Of a DNA stretch of 64,000 bases, positions 35,292 to 45,787 are shown one piece after another. How positions within the stretch are numbered: position 1 is the first letter of the stretch; each line of letters starts with the position of its first letter. Under the pieces are notes generated by a model. The model had not been told where the DNA came from. It made no database searches and saw nothing but the letters and a program-made list of their open reading frames with translations. This DNA comes from Neobacillus sp. PS3-34 (lineage in GTDB: Bacteria; Bacillota; Bacilli; Bacillales; Cytobacillaceae), in contig NZ_CP133267.1 in the NCBI RefSeq assembly GCF_030915465.1, positions 2,696,501-2,760,500 on the forward strand. Direction: 5' to 3'. Position numbers and translations under genes: made by a program.

Positions 35292-35423
35292 CATTGACAT
35301 TACAATAGCGCTTTTATTTTAAAATCACGGAAATTTTTCGTTAATAATGTTAATTTTTCATGAATTATCGTTTGACATTACGGAAATAAGGTGTAATAAT
35401 GTGTTTGTAACGTAAATAAACAC

Positions 35424-35444
35424 ATTACAAAATATATTTGTAAT
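35424..35444. promoter_or_regulatory. candidate inverted-repeat operator
   Basis: ATTACAAAATATATTTGTAAT: ATTACAAA and TTTGTAAT arms that resemble the half-sites of the 35278 palindrome. Confidence 0.4.
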
Positions 35445-35513
35445 TATAGAATAGCGCATTGGTTTTTTCAAAAAAGAAACTCTATCTATTATTTTACTTT
35501 TTTTAAAAGAAAA

Positions 35514-35527
35514 TGATAGCGCTATCA
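35514..35527. promoter_or_regulatory. cre-like / LacI-type operator
   Basis: TGATAGCGCTATCA, a perfect palindrome that fits the CcpA cre consensus TGWAARCGYTWNCW at 13 of 14 positions. It lies 92 bp before the importer lipoprotein start and could mediate carbon catabolite repression or bind the local LacI protein. Confidence 0.6.
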
Positions 35528-35619
35528 ACTATTTCTTTTTAGTAGATTCATATTTTTTAGCTGCATTGCTTCTTCAGCTTGAAGAATGGGAAAGATATTC
35601 ATATTCGGAGGGATTTAGG

Positions 35620-36945
35620 ATGAAAATTAAAAAAGTGACATCCATGCTGTTTGCGGCTTCACTTACTGTCTCTGGGCTAGCTGGCTGTTCGACAGGAAAT
35701 GGTGATTCCAATACTGCAGGCACCAAAAACGGTGTAACAACGATTGAATTCTGGGCTGCTCCAAACCCGACACAGCAGGTATATTGGAAGGAAGTCGCGG
35801 ACGAATTTACAAAGGAAAATCCAAAAATCAAAGTAAATGTAAGCCCAATGAAGGAAAGCCCAACATCTGAGGCAGGCATCCAATCCGCAATCGCCGGAAA
35901 AAGTGCTCCAACGATGTCTGAAAATATCAACCGTGGTTTTGCAGCACAATTATCCGATAGTAAAGCGCTTGTCCCATTAGACACATTAGATGGATGGGAT
36001 AAGGTGAAGAAAGCCCGTAATATGGAAAATACAATGAAGGGCTGGAAGTTTGCTGACGGCCACCAATATGTATTGCCAATCTACTCAAACGCGATGTTGT
36101 TTGGCTGGAGACTCGACATCCTGAAGGAGCTTGGATTCAACGAGCCGCCAAAAACATACAGCGAAATGCTGGACGTAGCGAAGAAATTGAAAGCTAAATA
36201 TCCTGACAAATATGTTTGGGCAAAAGCGGATCTTGCTGACCCGACTGCATGGAAGAGATGGTTTGACTTCTTCATGCTGTATGATGCAGCATCAAACGGC
36301 AACAAGTTTGTAGAAGGAAGCAAATTCACTGGTGATGATAAAGCAGGGAAACAGATTCTTGGCTTCGTCGATGACCTTCGCAAGGAAGACGCTTTGATGA
36401 CTAGACAGGCAAAGGATCCGTTTGAAAGCGGACTTGGAATCTTCTCTGATATTGGCCCTTGGACAATTGGCTACTGGAAAGACAAGTTCCCAAATATGAA
36501 ATTGAACGAAACGTATACATTGGCATTGCCGCCGGTTCCAGATGGCGCGGATACTACTAATGTTCATACGTTTGCAGATACAAAAGGATTAGTTATTTAT
36601 GCTTCAGCAACAAAGGAACAGCAAAAAGCAGCGATGAAGTTCATCAACTGGGTATACTCAAATCCTGAAAACGATTTGAAGTGGCTTGAAAAGACGAATC
36701 TGCCGCCTGCCCGTGATGATTTGACAACTAACGACTCATTTAAAGCGTTCTTTGATAAAAATCCGGCATTGCAGCCATATGCTGCAGCAGTACCAAATGG
36801 AATTCCGCCAATGGATAACTCGAAATACAATGATCTTCAAACTCTAATCGGCCAACAGGCATTCAATCCAGTTGTTAAGGGTGAAAAGGATCCGAAAACC
36901 GCATGGAAGGATATGCAGAAGGCAATTGAGGGGGCTCTCAAGTAA
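35620..36945 (+). CDS. sugar ABC transporter substrate-binding lipoprotein
   Basis: About 441 residues from ATG 35620, behind GGAGGG; an in-frame upstream extension has no signal peptide. Lipobox VSGLAGCS anchors it outside the membrane. Family 1 solute-binding features: TTIEFWAAPNPTQQVYWKEV, LPIYSNAMLFGWRLDILKEL, GLGIFSDIGPWTIGYW, WLEKTNLPPARDDL. It heads an operon with two permease genes (36945, 37810). The downstream enzymes suggest a mannooligosaccharide or mannosyl-glucose ligand. Confidence 0.85.
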   Translation: MKIKKVTSMLFAASLTVSGLAGCSTGNGDSNTAGTKNGVTTIEFWAAPNPTQQVYWKEVADEFTKENPKIKVNVSPMKESPTSEAGIQSAIAGKSAPTMSENINRGFAAQLSDSKALVPLDTLDGWDKVKKARNMENTMKGWKFADGHQYVLPIYSNAMLFGWRLDILKELGFNEPPKTYSEMLDVAKKLKAKYPDKYVWAKADLADPTAWKRWFDFFMLYDAASNGNKFVEGSKFTGDDKAGKQILGFVDDLRKEDALMTRQAKDPFESGLGIFSDIGPWTIGYWKDKFPNMKLNETYTLALPPVPDGADTTNVHTFADTKGLVIYASATKEQQKAAMKFINWVYSNPENDLKWLEKTNLPPARDDLTTNDSFKAFFDKNPALQPYAAAVPNGIPPMDNSKYNDLQTLIGQQAFNPVVKGEKDPKTAWKDMQKAIEGALK

Positions 36946-37823
36946 TGAGACCAAAGAATGGAAGGTTGGGCTGGCTTTTTGCCAGTCCTTATCTTATATA
37001 TGCACTCGTTTTTTTCTTAATACCGCTTATATGGTCGCTTTTTCTATCGATGACAGATTGGAATTTAATCGCACCAACCTTTAATTTTACAGGCTTGAAA
37101 AATTATATGGATGCTCTTCATAGCCCTGGGGTACAGGCAGCATTTTTCGTCACCTTTAAATTCATGGGGGTATTTGTTCCGTTGGTTATTGCGTCATCAC
37201 TAATAGTGGCGTTAATCATTCATGGATTACCGAAATTTAAAGGATTGTTTTTAATCGGCTTTTTCCTCCCTTATTTAGCATCAGGCGTTGTATCGTCGCT
37301 AATCGTAAAAGGGATTTTGTCTTACAACAGCCCGGTAAATGAATTTTTACGAAAATCGTTTGGGCTGGACATTGACTGGCTTGGAAAGCCATTTGCCGCA
37401 CTATTTGTGGTAGCGTTGATTATCGCCTGGAAATTCACAGGCTATTACGCGCTTATTTTAACATCCGGCTTTGAAAGCATTAGTACGGAAGTATATGAAG
37501 CAGCGATGATTGATGGGGTAACCCCAGCACAGCGTTTTTGGAAAATTACCCTCCCGCTTCTATATCCGGCTTTATATACAGTGTTGATTTTATCGATTGG
37601 TGTTACGTTTGGTATTTTCACCGAAGTGTACCAATTGACTGGCGGGGGACCAAATTTTGCAACGAATACATGGCAGATGGAGATTTTTACCCGTGCCTTC
37701 ACGAATCTTCAGGCTGGCTATGCTTCAGCCGTTGCTATTATCGCTTCTGTCGTGACGTTTATTTCAATTTTTATCATTCGAAAACTGTTAGAAATGTGGG
37801 GGAAACGAAATGGCTGGGTCTAA
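36945..37823 (+). CDS. sugar ABC transporter permease (MalF type)
   Basis: 292 residues, ATG overlapping the preceding stop by one base, so translation is coupled. Six membrane segments and the EAA loop EVYEAAMIDGVTPAQRFWKI TLPLL that docks the ATPase. Forms the channel with the next gene. No ATPase gene is present in the cluster, so a shared MsmX-type ATPase is expected. Confidence 0.85.
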   Translation: MRPKNGRLGWLFASPYLIYALVFFLIPLIWSLFLSMTDWNLIAPTFNFTGLKNYMDALHSPGVQAAFFVTFKFMGVFVPLVIASSLIVALIIHGLPKFKGLFLIGFFLPYLASGVVSSLIVKGILSYNSPVNEFLRKSFGLDIDWLGKPFAALFVVALIIAWKFTGYYALILTSGFESISTEVYEAAMIDGVTPAQRFWKITLPLLYPALYTVLILSIGVTFGIFTEVYQLTGGGPNFATNTWQMEIFTRAFTNLQAGYASAVAIIASVVTFISIFIIRKLLEMWGKRNGWV

Positions 37824-38639
37824 GAAAAAGGGATTATGGTTTCGCTACCTGTTAGCGATTGCTCTCTTACTCATTATGATTTTTCCCTATCTATATATGG
37901 TACTAAGCTCGTTTGCTGTTTGGGACCAAGTCGATAAGACGCTGATTCCGACACATTATAGTTTGAAATCGTATCAATGGCTTTTGAGCGGTGGAGAATC
38001 GGTGATTCCAAGGCCGTGGATCCATGCGTTTTTTAACAGCTTTGTCGTGTCAGGTGTTTCTACTTTATTAATGATGGTCACCGGGGTAATGGTTGCCTAT
38101 GCCCTAGCAAAAATGCCGTTTAAAGGAAGAGATACAGTCAACAACGTGATTTTATTCCAGATGTTCTTCCCGGCGATTATCCTGTTGATTCCAACGTTCC
38201 TTGTGATTCAAAGACTTGGAATGTACGACTCTTACTGGGGAATGATTTTGCCAAAGGCGATGAGCTTATGGGCGGTCTTCATGTATACGAACTTCTTTAA
38301 GGGAATCCCGGATACATTTATTGAAGCGGCCAAGCTTGATGGTGCGAGTGATTTGCAGATTATGTTCAAAATCGTTCTGCCAATGTCTAAATCGATTACG
38401 ACTGTCATTTTCCTATTCCTGTTCATGGAAAGATGGACAGAGCTATTGTGGGATATGTTAGTGACGAAGAGTGATGGCATGTTGACGCTGAATGTTCTAC
38501 TGTCACAAATGTTCGGCCCATACGGCGGCTATCCAGGCCAATGTACGCTGCATCCGTGTTATTGACACTTCCGATTATCATTATCTTCTTGATTTTCTCG
38601 AAGAAATTCCAGGAAGGCATGCAGTTTACGCTTAAATAG
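37810..38639 (+). CDS. sugar ABC transporter permease (MalG type, one frameshift)
   Basis: About 276 residues when repaired. Overlaps the MalF-type gene by 14 bases. Six membrane segments and the EAA loop FIEAAKLDGASDLQIMFKI. The reading frame changes at GGCC 38536-38539; adding one base after GGYPG restores MYAASVLLTLPIIIIF and the usual C-terminus KKFQEGMQFTLK, ending at TAG 38639. A GGCGA-repeat tract follows immediately and separates it from the enzyme genes. Confidence 0.8.
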
Positions 38640-39545
38640 GTTCTTGGGAATAGGTAGGGTTCTCGATCTGCGAGGTCCGGCGAAATTATGATGGAATCCC
38701 GCGAGAAAAATCGTGAAACTGGCGAGATTAATCTGGATTCCGGCGAGATAAGTGGAGATTTCGCGTGACGAACAGTGAATTTGCGGGTGTTCGGCGATAG
38801 AAATCGAGAATCCGGCGAGAATATCCGGAGATCAAGCGAGATCCGGCGCTGATATTCGCTCACGTTGTTAGAAGCCGAGTTCACTACACTTATTTTCGGA
38901 AAAAAACCATAATTGCTGCCCTTCCAGCTGCGCATGGAAGGGTTTCAGCCAAAACTTGGCCCGGACGAGAGATATGAACACGAAACGGGTAGGGAGAACG
39001 CAATATGCTACCTTTGCCACCGGGCCAAGCAGGTAATCGGACCTTGAAAAGGTGCTCGGGCGAAATAAGTGGTGATTCAGGCGAAATACATCGTGAATCC
39101 GGCGAGATAAATCGTGAAACGCGCGAAATAAATGTGGATTCCGGCGAGATTAGTTGGGATTTCGCTCGTTGAATAGTGAATCTGCGGGTGTTCGGCGAAA
39201 TACATCGTGAATCCGGCGAGATAAATCGTGAAACGCGCGAAATAAATGTGGATTCCGGCGAGATTAGTTGGGATTTCGCTCGTTGAATAGTGAGTCTGCG
39301 GGTGTTCGGCGAAATACATCGTGAATCCGGCGAAATAAATCGGAAAACCCGCGAAATAAATCGGAAAACCCGCGAAATAAATCGTGAAACCCGCGAAATA
39401 AATAAGAAAACCGGCGAAATCCGTGGGCATCCCGCTCGTTGAATAGTGAATCTGCGGCGGTTCGGCGAAATAAAGCGTAAATCCCGCGATATAAACAGGC
39501 AAACCCGCGAGATAATTCGAGAATCCCGCGAAAAAACACAAAACG
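38640..39545. repeat. degenerate GGCGA/GCGAAATAAATCG repeat tract
   Basis: Units of about 18-20 bp (CCGGCGAGATAAATCGTGAA, CCCGCGAAATAAATCGGAAA) fill 38640-38880 and 39058-39545. A higher-order unit of about 117 bp containing GGCGAAATACATCGTGAATC, GATTAGTTGGGATTTCGCTC and GAATCTGCGGGTGTTCGG is tandemly repeated at ~39075-39310. On the minus strand it reads as IYFAGF-like protein repeats, which are a by-product. 38881-39057 holds a different, hairpin-rich segment. The tract sits inside the mannoside gene cluster. Confidence 0.85.
38955..39029. other. 75-nt stem-loop of unknown type
   Basis: CTTGGCCCGG (38955-38964) pairs perfectly with CCGGGCCAAG (39020-39029) around a 55-nt loop that contains an inner stem GGTAG/CTACC (38988, 39008). 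A further small hairpin, CCCTTCCA...TGGAAGGG, lies just before (about 38920-38942). It could be a structured RNA or another small repeat; no riboswitch class fits. Confidence 0.35.
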
Positions 39546-39589
39546 AAGATAGTTAAGAAGCAAAACCTCGAAGCTGGGAGTTCTGATAC

Positions 39590-41172
39590 ATGGCTAAATG
39601 GTGGCAACAATCGGTTTTTTATGAAATTTATATGCCGAGCTTTATGGACGGCAATGGTGATGGGATCGGCGATTTTGCCGGGATTACCTCGAAGCTCGAT
39701 TATTTAAAGGGTTTGGGGATTGATGGACTGTGGCTTACTCCCTTTTATCCATCTCCGAAAGTGGATAATGGCTATGATATTGCCGATTACAATGAAATCG
39801 ACGCCGATTACGGGACGATGGAGGATTTTGAAACTTTTATAAAAGAAGCTCACCAGCGTGGCATGAAGGTGATTGCCGATTTGGTCCTGAACCATACGTC
39901 TTCTGAGCATCGGTGGTTCCAGGAGTCGAGGTCCAGCAAGGATCATCCGAAGCGGGATTGGTATATCTGGCGTGATGAACCGAATAATTGGGAATCGTTC
40001 TTTGGCGGTACGGCATGGGAATATGACGAGGCGACAAACCAGTATTACTACCATGCGTTTGCGAAGGAACAGGTCGATTTAAATTGGCCAATCCTGAAGT
40101 GAAGCATGCCATGTTTGATGTGATGAAGTTTTGGCTTGAAAAGGGAGTTGACGGCTTCCGCCTTGATGTCATCAATTTCCTAAAGGTAAATGATTCGTTT
40201 ATTGATAATCCTTTGGATGAGGAAAAAAATGAACAAAACCATTTGTACGATAAAGACCAAGAAGGAATTTTAACGATTATTGAAGAGATTGCGGAGTTTG
40301 TCCATCAATATCCTGATAAATTCCTTGTTGGCGAGGTGGGTTCGGACGATCTTGAGATTCTAAAGCAATATTCTGGCCTTCATAAACTGGATGTAGTGTT
40401 TAATTTTAATATCGGAAGTATCGGCGAGTTCGATGCTGATGTGCTTTATCAGCAGTTGCTGGCGACGGACGAAAACTATGATGAACATCAAGTGCCGACA
40501 TTGTTCTTCTCCAGCCATGATATGTCGCGGTTTATATCCCGGTTTGGCGGAGATGAGGACCGGGCTAGACTGGTTGCGGCCTTGATGCTTACGGCTAAAG
40601 GCGTTCCGTTCTTATATTATGGCGATGAAATCGGGATGAGAGATTGGATTACCGACGATATCGAAAAAATGAAGGATGTCCAGGGGCTGATGGGGTATCA
40701 ACTGGCGCTGGAATCCGGAAAATCGCATGAAGAAGCATTGGTGATCGCCAATGAAAAGAGCCGTGATAAGTCCCGGACCCCGATGCAATGGAATTCGGGA
40801 AAACAGGTTGGTTTTTCAGAGGGAACGCCGTGGATTACGATTCCGGATGGTGCTGTGAACGTGAATGTGACGGACCAGGAAAATGATCCGGAGTCGATGC
40901 TTTCTTTTTATAAAAAATTGCTGAAGCTTCGGAAGGAACATGCTGCGTTGAGCATGGGTGAGTATGAGTATTTACGGAATGATGAGGGTATGATCACTTT
41001 CGTTAAAAAAGATCAGGATGAAAGAATACGAGTTATGTTGAATTTTAGTGACCAGCCGCGAGCTCTGGAGGTTAGTCCGGATGCAGAGCTGTTGCTAGCG
41101 ACCAAACAGACGAGTTTTGAGAGCGGGAAGATATTCGAGAATGAAGCGATGATTATAAAGGAGGACTTGTGA
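39590..41172 (+). CDS. GH13 alpha-glucosidase / glucanohydrolase (one frameshift)
   Basis: About 527 residues when repaired. N-terminal WWQQSVFYEIYMPSFMDGNG and GYDIADYNEIDADYGTMEDF place it in GH13 (oligo-1,6-glucosidase-like). Catalytic residues are visible: GFRLDVINF (nucleophile Asp), FLVGEVGSDD (acid/base Glu), FFSSHDMSRF (third Asp). The frame changes at GGCC 40086-40089; one added G gives VDLNWANPEVKHAMFD, the conserved GH13 segment. No signal peptide, so it cuts imported oligosaccharides. A mannoside context suggests a glucosyl-mannose substrate, which is inference. Confidence 0.85.
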
Positions 41173-41173
41173 G

Positions 41174-42112
41174 ATGGCCGTTTTAACGAAGGGGAAGGTT
41201 AAAACCTGCGAACAGCTTTTAGAGGAATTCACCGCAACACCTGCTAATCCAGAGAAAATTGTTTTCTCCGGGATTGGTGAAAGAGATGTCTACAATATTT
41301 CGGCACCGTTTGAAGATGAAGGGGAGCTTGTGATCGCGGGACGCGTTGAATCACGTGACAGTGAACACTCCGATGTATACTTCTTTGTTGAGCGTGACGG
41401 TGAGTGGGTTCCGAGAGAACAAGCACCTGTTTTCGCCTTGCAGGATCCATTTTTCACCGTGATAGCAGGGGAGCTTGTTTTGGGAGGAGTGCAGATTTTT
41501 CCTCACCCAACGCAAGAAGGAGCACTTGGCTGGAGAACGGTGTTTTATAAGGGGAAATCCATTTCCGGCTTGCAGGAGTTTGCAAAGGGTCCGGACGGAA
41601 TGAAGGACCTGCGCCTGATTGAGCTGAAGGATGGAAGCATTGGGGTGCTGACAAGGCCGCAAGGTGAAAAAGGCGGCAGAGGAAAAATCGGCTGGACGCG
41701 AATTTCTTCGTTGGCGGGGTTGACGATTGATGTGATCGACGAAGCGCCATTGCTGGAAGGGCAGTTTATAGAAGAAGAATGGGGCGGAGCAAACGAGCCA
41801 CATCTGTTAGCAAATGGCCTTGTTGGAGTGTTAGGGCATGTTGCGAATTTTGACAGTGAAGGCAACCGTCATTATTATCCAATGGTATTTGCGCTTAATC
41901 CGGAAACTGGGGAATTTTCCGATATCGAGTTAATTGCGACAAGAAGCCATTTCCTACCTGGTCCATCGAAGCGCCCTGATTTAATTGATGTGGTGTTTAG
42001 CGGCGGCTTGGTACGGAAGCCTGATGGGACGGCAGATATGTATGCAGGAATTAGTGATGCTGAAGCACAGAAAATTACGATAAACGATCCGTTTTTACAA
42101 TACGAGCGGTAA
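41174..42112 (+). CDS. DUF1861 family protein (GH130-like propeller)
   Basis: 312 residues, starting one base after the GH13 stop (GAGATGG). Matches the DUF1861 pattern: KIVFSGIGERDVYNISAPF, IAGRVESRDSEHS, DPFFTVIAGELVLGGV, HFLPGPSKRPDLIDVVFSGG. These proteins are five-bladed propellers related to GH130 and usually sit beside mannoside phosphorylases. Activity is not established here. Co-transcribed with the neighbouring genes. Confidence 0.75.
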   Translation: MAVLTKGKVKTCEQLLEEFTATPANPEKIVFSGIGERDVYNISAPFEDEGELVIAGRVESRDSEHSDVYFFVERDGEWVPREQAPVFALQDPFFTVIAGELVLGGVQIFPHPTQEGALGWRTVFYKGKSISGLQEFAKGPDGMKDLRLIELKDGSIGVLTRPQGEKGGRGKIGWTRISSLAGLTIDVIDEAPLLEGQFIEEEWGGANEPHLLANGLVGVLGHVANFDSEGNRHYYPMVFALNPETGEFSDIELIATRSHFLPGPSKRPDLIDVVFSGGLVRKPDGTADMYAGISDAEAQKITINDPFLQYER

Positions 42113-42127
42113 AGGGGAGCATGCAAA

Positions 42128-43192
42128 ATGAATGTATACAGATATGAACAGAACCCATTGGTCACACCGGCAGATGTGAAGCCGCACCGGGCGGATTTTG
42201 AAGTCATTGGCGCCTTCAATGCAGGGGTTACAACCTATAATGATGAAATCATCATGCTTCTTCGTGTGGCGGAGCGCCCGATTAGCGAGGATGCGAATGT
42301 GGTTAAAGCACCTATCTATAACCCACAGACAAATGAACTTGAGATTCTGGAATTTAACTTGAATGACACGGATTATGATTTTTCTGATCCGCGTGTGATT
42401 AGGGAAAACGGCTCGACACAGGGCTTTAAGTATTTAACTTCCCTATCGTATTTGCGTATTGCACGAAGCAAGGATGGCCACCAATTCACGATTGATGAAA
42501 AGCCGTTTATTTATCCGTCTAATGAGTTAGAGACTTTTGGTATTGAAGACCCGCGAATTACGAAAATAGAAGATACGTATTATATCTATTTTAGTGCCGT
42601 TTCACCGGTGGGGGTTGGGGAATCGATGGTTTCCACAAAGGACTTTGTGGCGACCGAACATCTTGGAATGATTTTTGCGCCGGAAAATAAGGACGTGTTA
42701 ATTTTCCCGGAAAAAATAAATGGGATGTATTATGCGATCCACCGTCCGGTGCCGAAAAGTACGGGCAATCCGGAAATGTGGATTGCGGAATCTCCAAATC
42801 TTTTACATTGGGGAAATCATAAATTTTTACTAGGCTTGCGTGACGGTATGTGGGATAGCGGCCGCATGGGCGGAGGAGCTGTTCCGATCAAAACGGAAAA
42901 GGGCTGGCTTGAGCTTTATCATGGCGCATCGAAGGATGATCGCTATTGCATGGGCGCTGTGCTGCTGGATTTAGAGGATCCAACGAAGGTACTTGCACGC
43001 ACAGATAAACCGATTCTTGAACCGGAAGCTGATTATGAAGTGGAAGGCTTCTTCGGAAACGTCGTCTTTTCATGCGGCGCGGTTGTTGAAGGCGATGTTG
43101 TTAAAATGTATTACGGTGTAGCCGATACGTCCATGGCCTGTGCTGAATTAAGCCTGCAGGAAATATTGGATTCATTGACTTATCTAAAATAA
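42128..43192 (+). CDS. GH130 mannoside phosphorylase
   Basis: 354 residues, ATG 42128 behind AGGGGAGC. GH130 signatures: RYEQNPLVTPADVKP, FNAGVTTYNDEIIMLLRVAE, DFSDPRVI, FGIEDPRITKIEDTYYIYFS (with the catalytic Asp) and GGGAVPIKTEKGWLELYHGA. The family phosphorolyses beta-mannosides to alpha-mannose-1-phosphate, saving ATP. Specificity (mannobiose, mannosyl-glucose or mannosyl-GlcNAc) cannot be told by eye. A terminator follows at 43207. Confidence 0.85.
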   Translation: MNVYRYEQNPLVTPADVKPHRADFEVIGAFNAGVTTYNDEIIMLLRVAERPISEDANVVKAPIYNPQTNELEILEFNLNDTDYDFSDPRVIRENGSTQGFKYLTSLSYLRIARSKDGHQFTIDEKPFIYPSNELETFGIEDPRITKIEDTYYIYFSAVSPVGVGESMVSTKDFVATEHLGMIFAPENKDVLIFPEKINGMYYAIHRPVPKSTGNPEMWIAESPNLLHWGNHKFLLGLRDGMWDSGRMGGGAVPIKTEKGWLELYHGASKDDRYCMGAVLLDLEDPTKVLARTDKPILEPEADYEVEGFFGNVVFSCGAVVEGDVVKMYYGVADTSMACAELSLQEILDSLTYLK

Positions 43193-43206
43193 AGAACTTT
43201 TTGAGT

Positions 43207-43237
43207 GCCAAAATCAGGTTGACGATTTTGGCCTTTT
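43207..43237 (+). terminator. terminator after the GH130 gene
   Basis: GCCAAAATC-AGGTTGAC-GATTTTGGC followed by CTTTTATC. Confidence 0.75.
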
Positions 43238-43271
43238 ATCTTCATTTAGAAATAAGGCAGGTGAGGTTTCC

Positions 43272-45782
43272 ATGAAACTGAATGACAACTGGAAATTACG
43301 GCAATTTGATGTAGGGGCGGCCGGGACCTTGAGGTGGCTTCTCTTGAGTATATTGATTATTTTTGGATGACCGCCTCTGTGCCTGGTGATGTCCATTCAA
43401 CCTTGATTGATCGAAAGCTGATTGAAGATCCCTTTTACGGACACAATGACCTGAAATGCCAATGGGTGGAGGAAAAGGTTTGGTGGTATCGCAGCACGTT
43501 TGAATTCAATGAAGATATTCATAAAAATGATCGCTATGAGCTGATTTTCGAGGGATTGGATACGTTTGCTACTGTTTATCTGAACGGTGTCGAGCTTGGA
43601 TCCACGGAGAATATGTTTATTAGCCACAGCTTTGAAGTAGCCCGTGAGCTGAAAAAGGGGAAAAATGTCCTGGCAGTAAAATTTGACCCGGTCCATGTTC
43701 ATGTGAAGGATAAAGTGCAATATTACTGGTCGGGGTTTAGCAAAAAACGAATCTGGACGCGGAAAGCCCAAAGCCATTACGGCTGGGATTGGGGCCACGC
43801 TTGGTTGCGGCAGGGATTTGGAAGGATGTCCATTTAGAGAAACGGACACTTGCCAAAATTGATCATGTTTTTGCGAAAACAGTATCGATTTCTCCTGACA
43901 AAGCGATTGTAGAAGTGGAGATTGATATTGAGAAGTTAAATAGAGAAATGACTTTTGAAGTCTGTGCCAGCCTAATGTACGGGGATGAAAGTTTTTGGCC
44001 AGGGTAAAAGTGGACGGCAAAAAAGCAACCGCTGTGCTGGAAGTGGTAGATCCAAAGCTATGGTGGACACATGATATTGGAACGCCGCATCTTTATGAGC
44101 TTAAAGTGGAATTGTTTGCTGATGGCGAAGTGGTTGAAGATCGTCGTGAAGATTTTGGTATTAGAACGATTGAAGTAAGGCAGACGGATGAAGCGGGGAA
44201 TCACAGCTTTACGTTTGTTTTAAATGGAGAAAAGGTGTTTGCGAAGGGTGCCAATTGGATTCCGATTGATAGCTTCATAGGAGCCGTGCCGGATTCCCGC
44301 TACAAGCATTTAATCAGGATGTCAAAGGACGCCAATATGAATATGCTGCGCGTCTGGGGCGGCGGAATCTATGAAAAAGATGTGTTTTATGAAGAGTGCA
44401 ATCGGCTTGGAATACTAGTCTGGCAGGATTTCATGTTTTCCTGCGCCCTTTATCCAGACTACAATAAAAACTTTATGGCGAACGTCCGCGAGGAAATTAC
44501 TCATGTCGTAAAGCGGCTGCGCAATCATCCTTGCCTGGCATTATGGTGCGGAAACAATGAGAATGACTGGCTCTATGAAGCTCTGGCTTCTTCAGGGGAA
44601 ATTCCGCATCCTTTTTACGGCGAAAAAATCTATCATGAATTGATGCCGGAATTATTGCAGGAACTCGATCCGACCCGGCTGTTTTGGCCAAGCTCGCCAT
44701 TTGGCGGGAATGACCACAACTCAAGGGAACAGGGTGACTCGCATAACTGGCAGGTATGGCATGGGAATATTGAGCCGAGGGTGTTCGGCGAGCCCCAGAA
44801 CGTCAACTATAGTATTGAAGGCGTGTCCTTTAAAAATTTTAAAAATGATACAACACTCTTTGCCAGTGAGTTTGGGATGCATGCTTCCTCCAACCGCTAT
44901 ACATTGGAACGAAATATCCCGCAGGAACAATTTTTCTGGGGAAGCGAAGAAATGGCGTACCGCAACAAGGATATCCACCATCCAAAAGGAATACTGTTGA
45001 TGGAAGGGTACACGGGAACTCCGAAGGATTTGGATGAGTACATTTCTTTTTCGATGTTAACGCAGGCAGAGGGATTGAAATATGGAATCGAGCATTATCG
45101 CAGGAATAAGCCGCATACGAGCGGGGCGTTGTTTTGGCAGCTGAACGATTGCTGGCCGGGCACAAGTTGGTCGGTCATCGATTATTATTTATTGCCGAAG
45201 GCTTCCTATCATTATGCAAGAAAATTCTACAGTCCGGTTCTATTAACGCTTGATCATGAGCCTGGAAAAGAAATCAACGTCTGGGTTGTGAATGACCGAT
45301 TAGAATCGTATCAGGATGAAATTGAACTTGCTGTATACCATTTCAGCGGCGAAAAAGTGTTTTCAAAGCAATGGCAGGTTTCAATCGAAGCCAATGTAGC
45401 GAAGCAAGTCGCTGCCGTCCTGGAGGGAGAAGCGTTAAACGGGCTTCCGCCGGAAGAGGCTGTTATGGCCATCCGTTCAAAAGACTATGAAAATATCTAT
45501 TATTTCCGTGACCAAAAGGATTTAAGATTTGGAGAAGCGGAATTGCGGGTGGAGGTCAACCGCGAGAGTAACGAACTGTCCGTTTCTAGCGATGTGCTGG
45601 CGCGAATGGTCACGATTGAAATGGATATCGAGCAGCTGGTGCTAGAGGATAATTTCTTTGATTTGCTGCCGGGTAAGACGAAAATTTTGAAGGTTGAGCA
45701 AGCGCAAGGGAAGGACATTCCGTGGGATTCATTAAGAGTAAAAGCGATAAATAGCGTGAATACGATTTTGGCGGAGGGATGA
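43272..45782 (+). CDS. GH2 beta-mannosidase (three frameshifts)
   Basis: About 837 residues when repaired, normal for the family. ATG 43272 behind GGTGAGG. N-terminal WKLRQFDVGA and MTASVPGDVHSTLI, then GLDTFATVYLNG, FSKKRIWTRKAQSHYGWDWG, and the catalytic core LRVWGGGIYE, CGNNENDWLYEA (acid/base Glu in NEN) and FASEFGMHA (nucleophile Glu). Frames change at GGCC 43319-43322 (repaired AARDLEVASLEY), 43793-43796 (repaired DWGPRLVAAGIW) and 43997-44000. All three are single missing bases. It cleaves terminal beta-mannose inside the cell. Three lesions in one gene with an intact core argue for sequence error. Confidence 0.85.
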
Positions 45783-45787
45783 TTCGG

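Noticed and set aside
38955..39029. tRNA or known riboswitch
   Set aside because: The closing stem is long but there is no TTCRANNC arm or anticodon arm, and no riboswitch core that I recognise.
39077..39610. Minus-strand repeat protein (IYFAGF repeats)
   Set aside because: It is a translation of the GGCGA DNA repeats, without a ribosome site or signal, and overlaps the start of the GH13 gene.
43272..45782. Three separate genes instead of one beta-mannosidase
   Set aside because: The three frames join into one collinear GH2 protein with single-base gaps at GGCC, and internal pieces lack ribosome sites.
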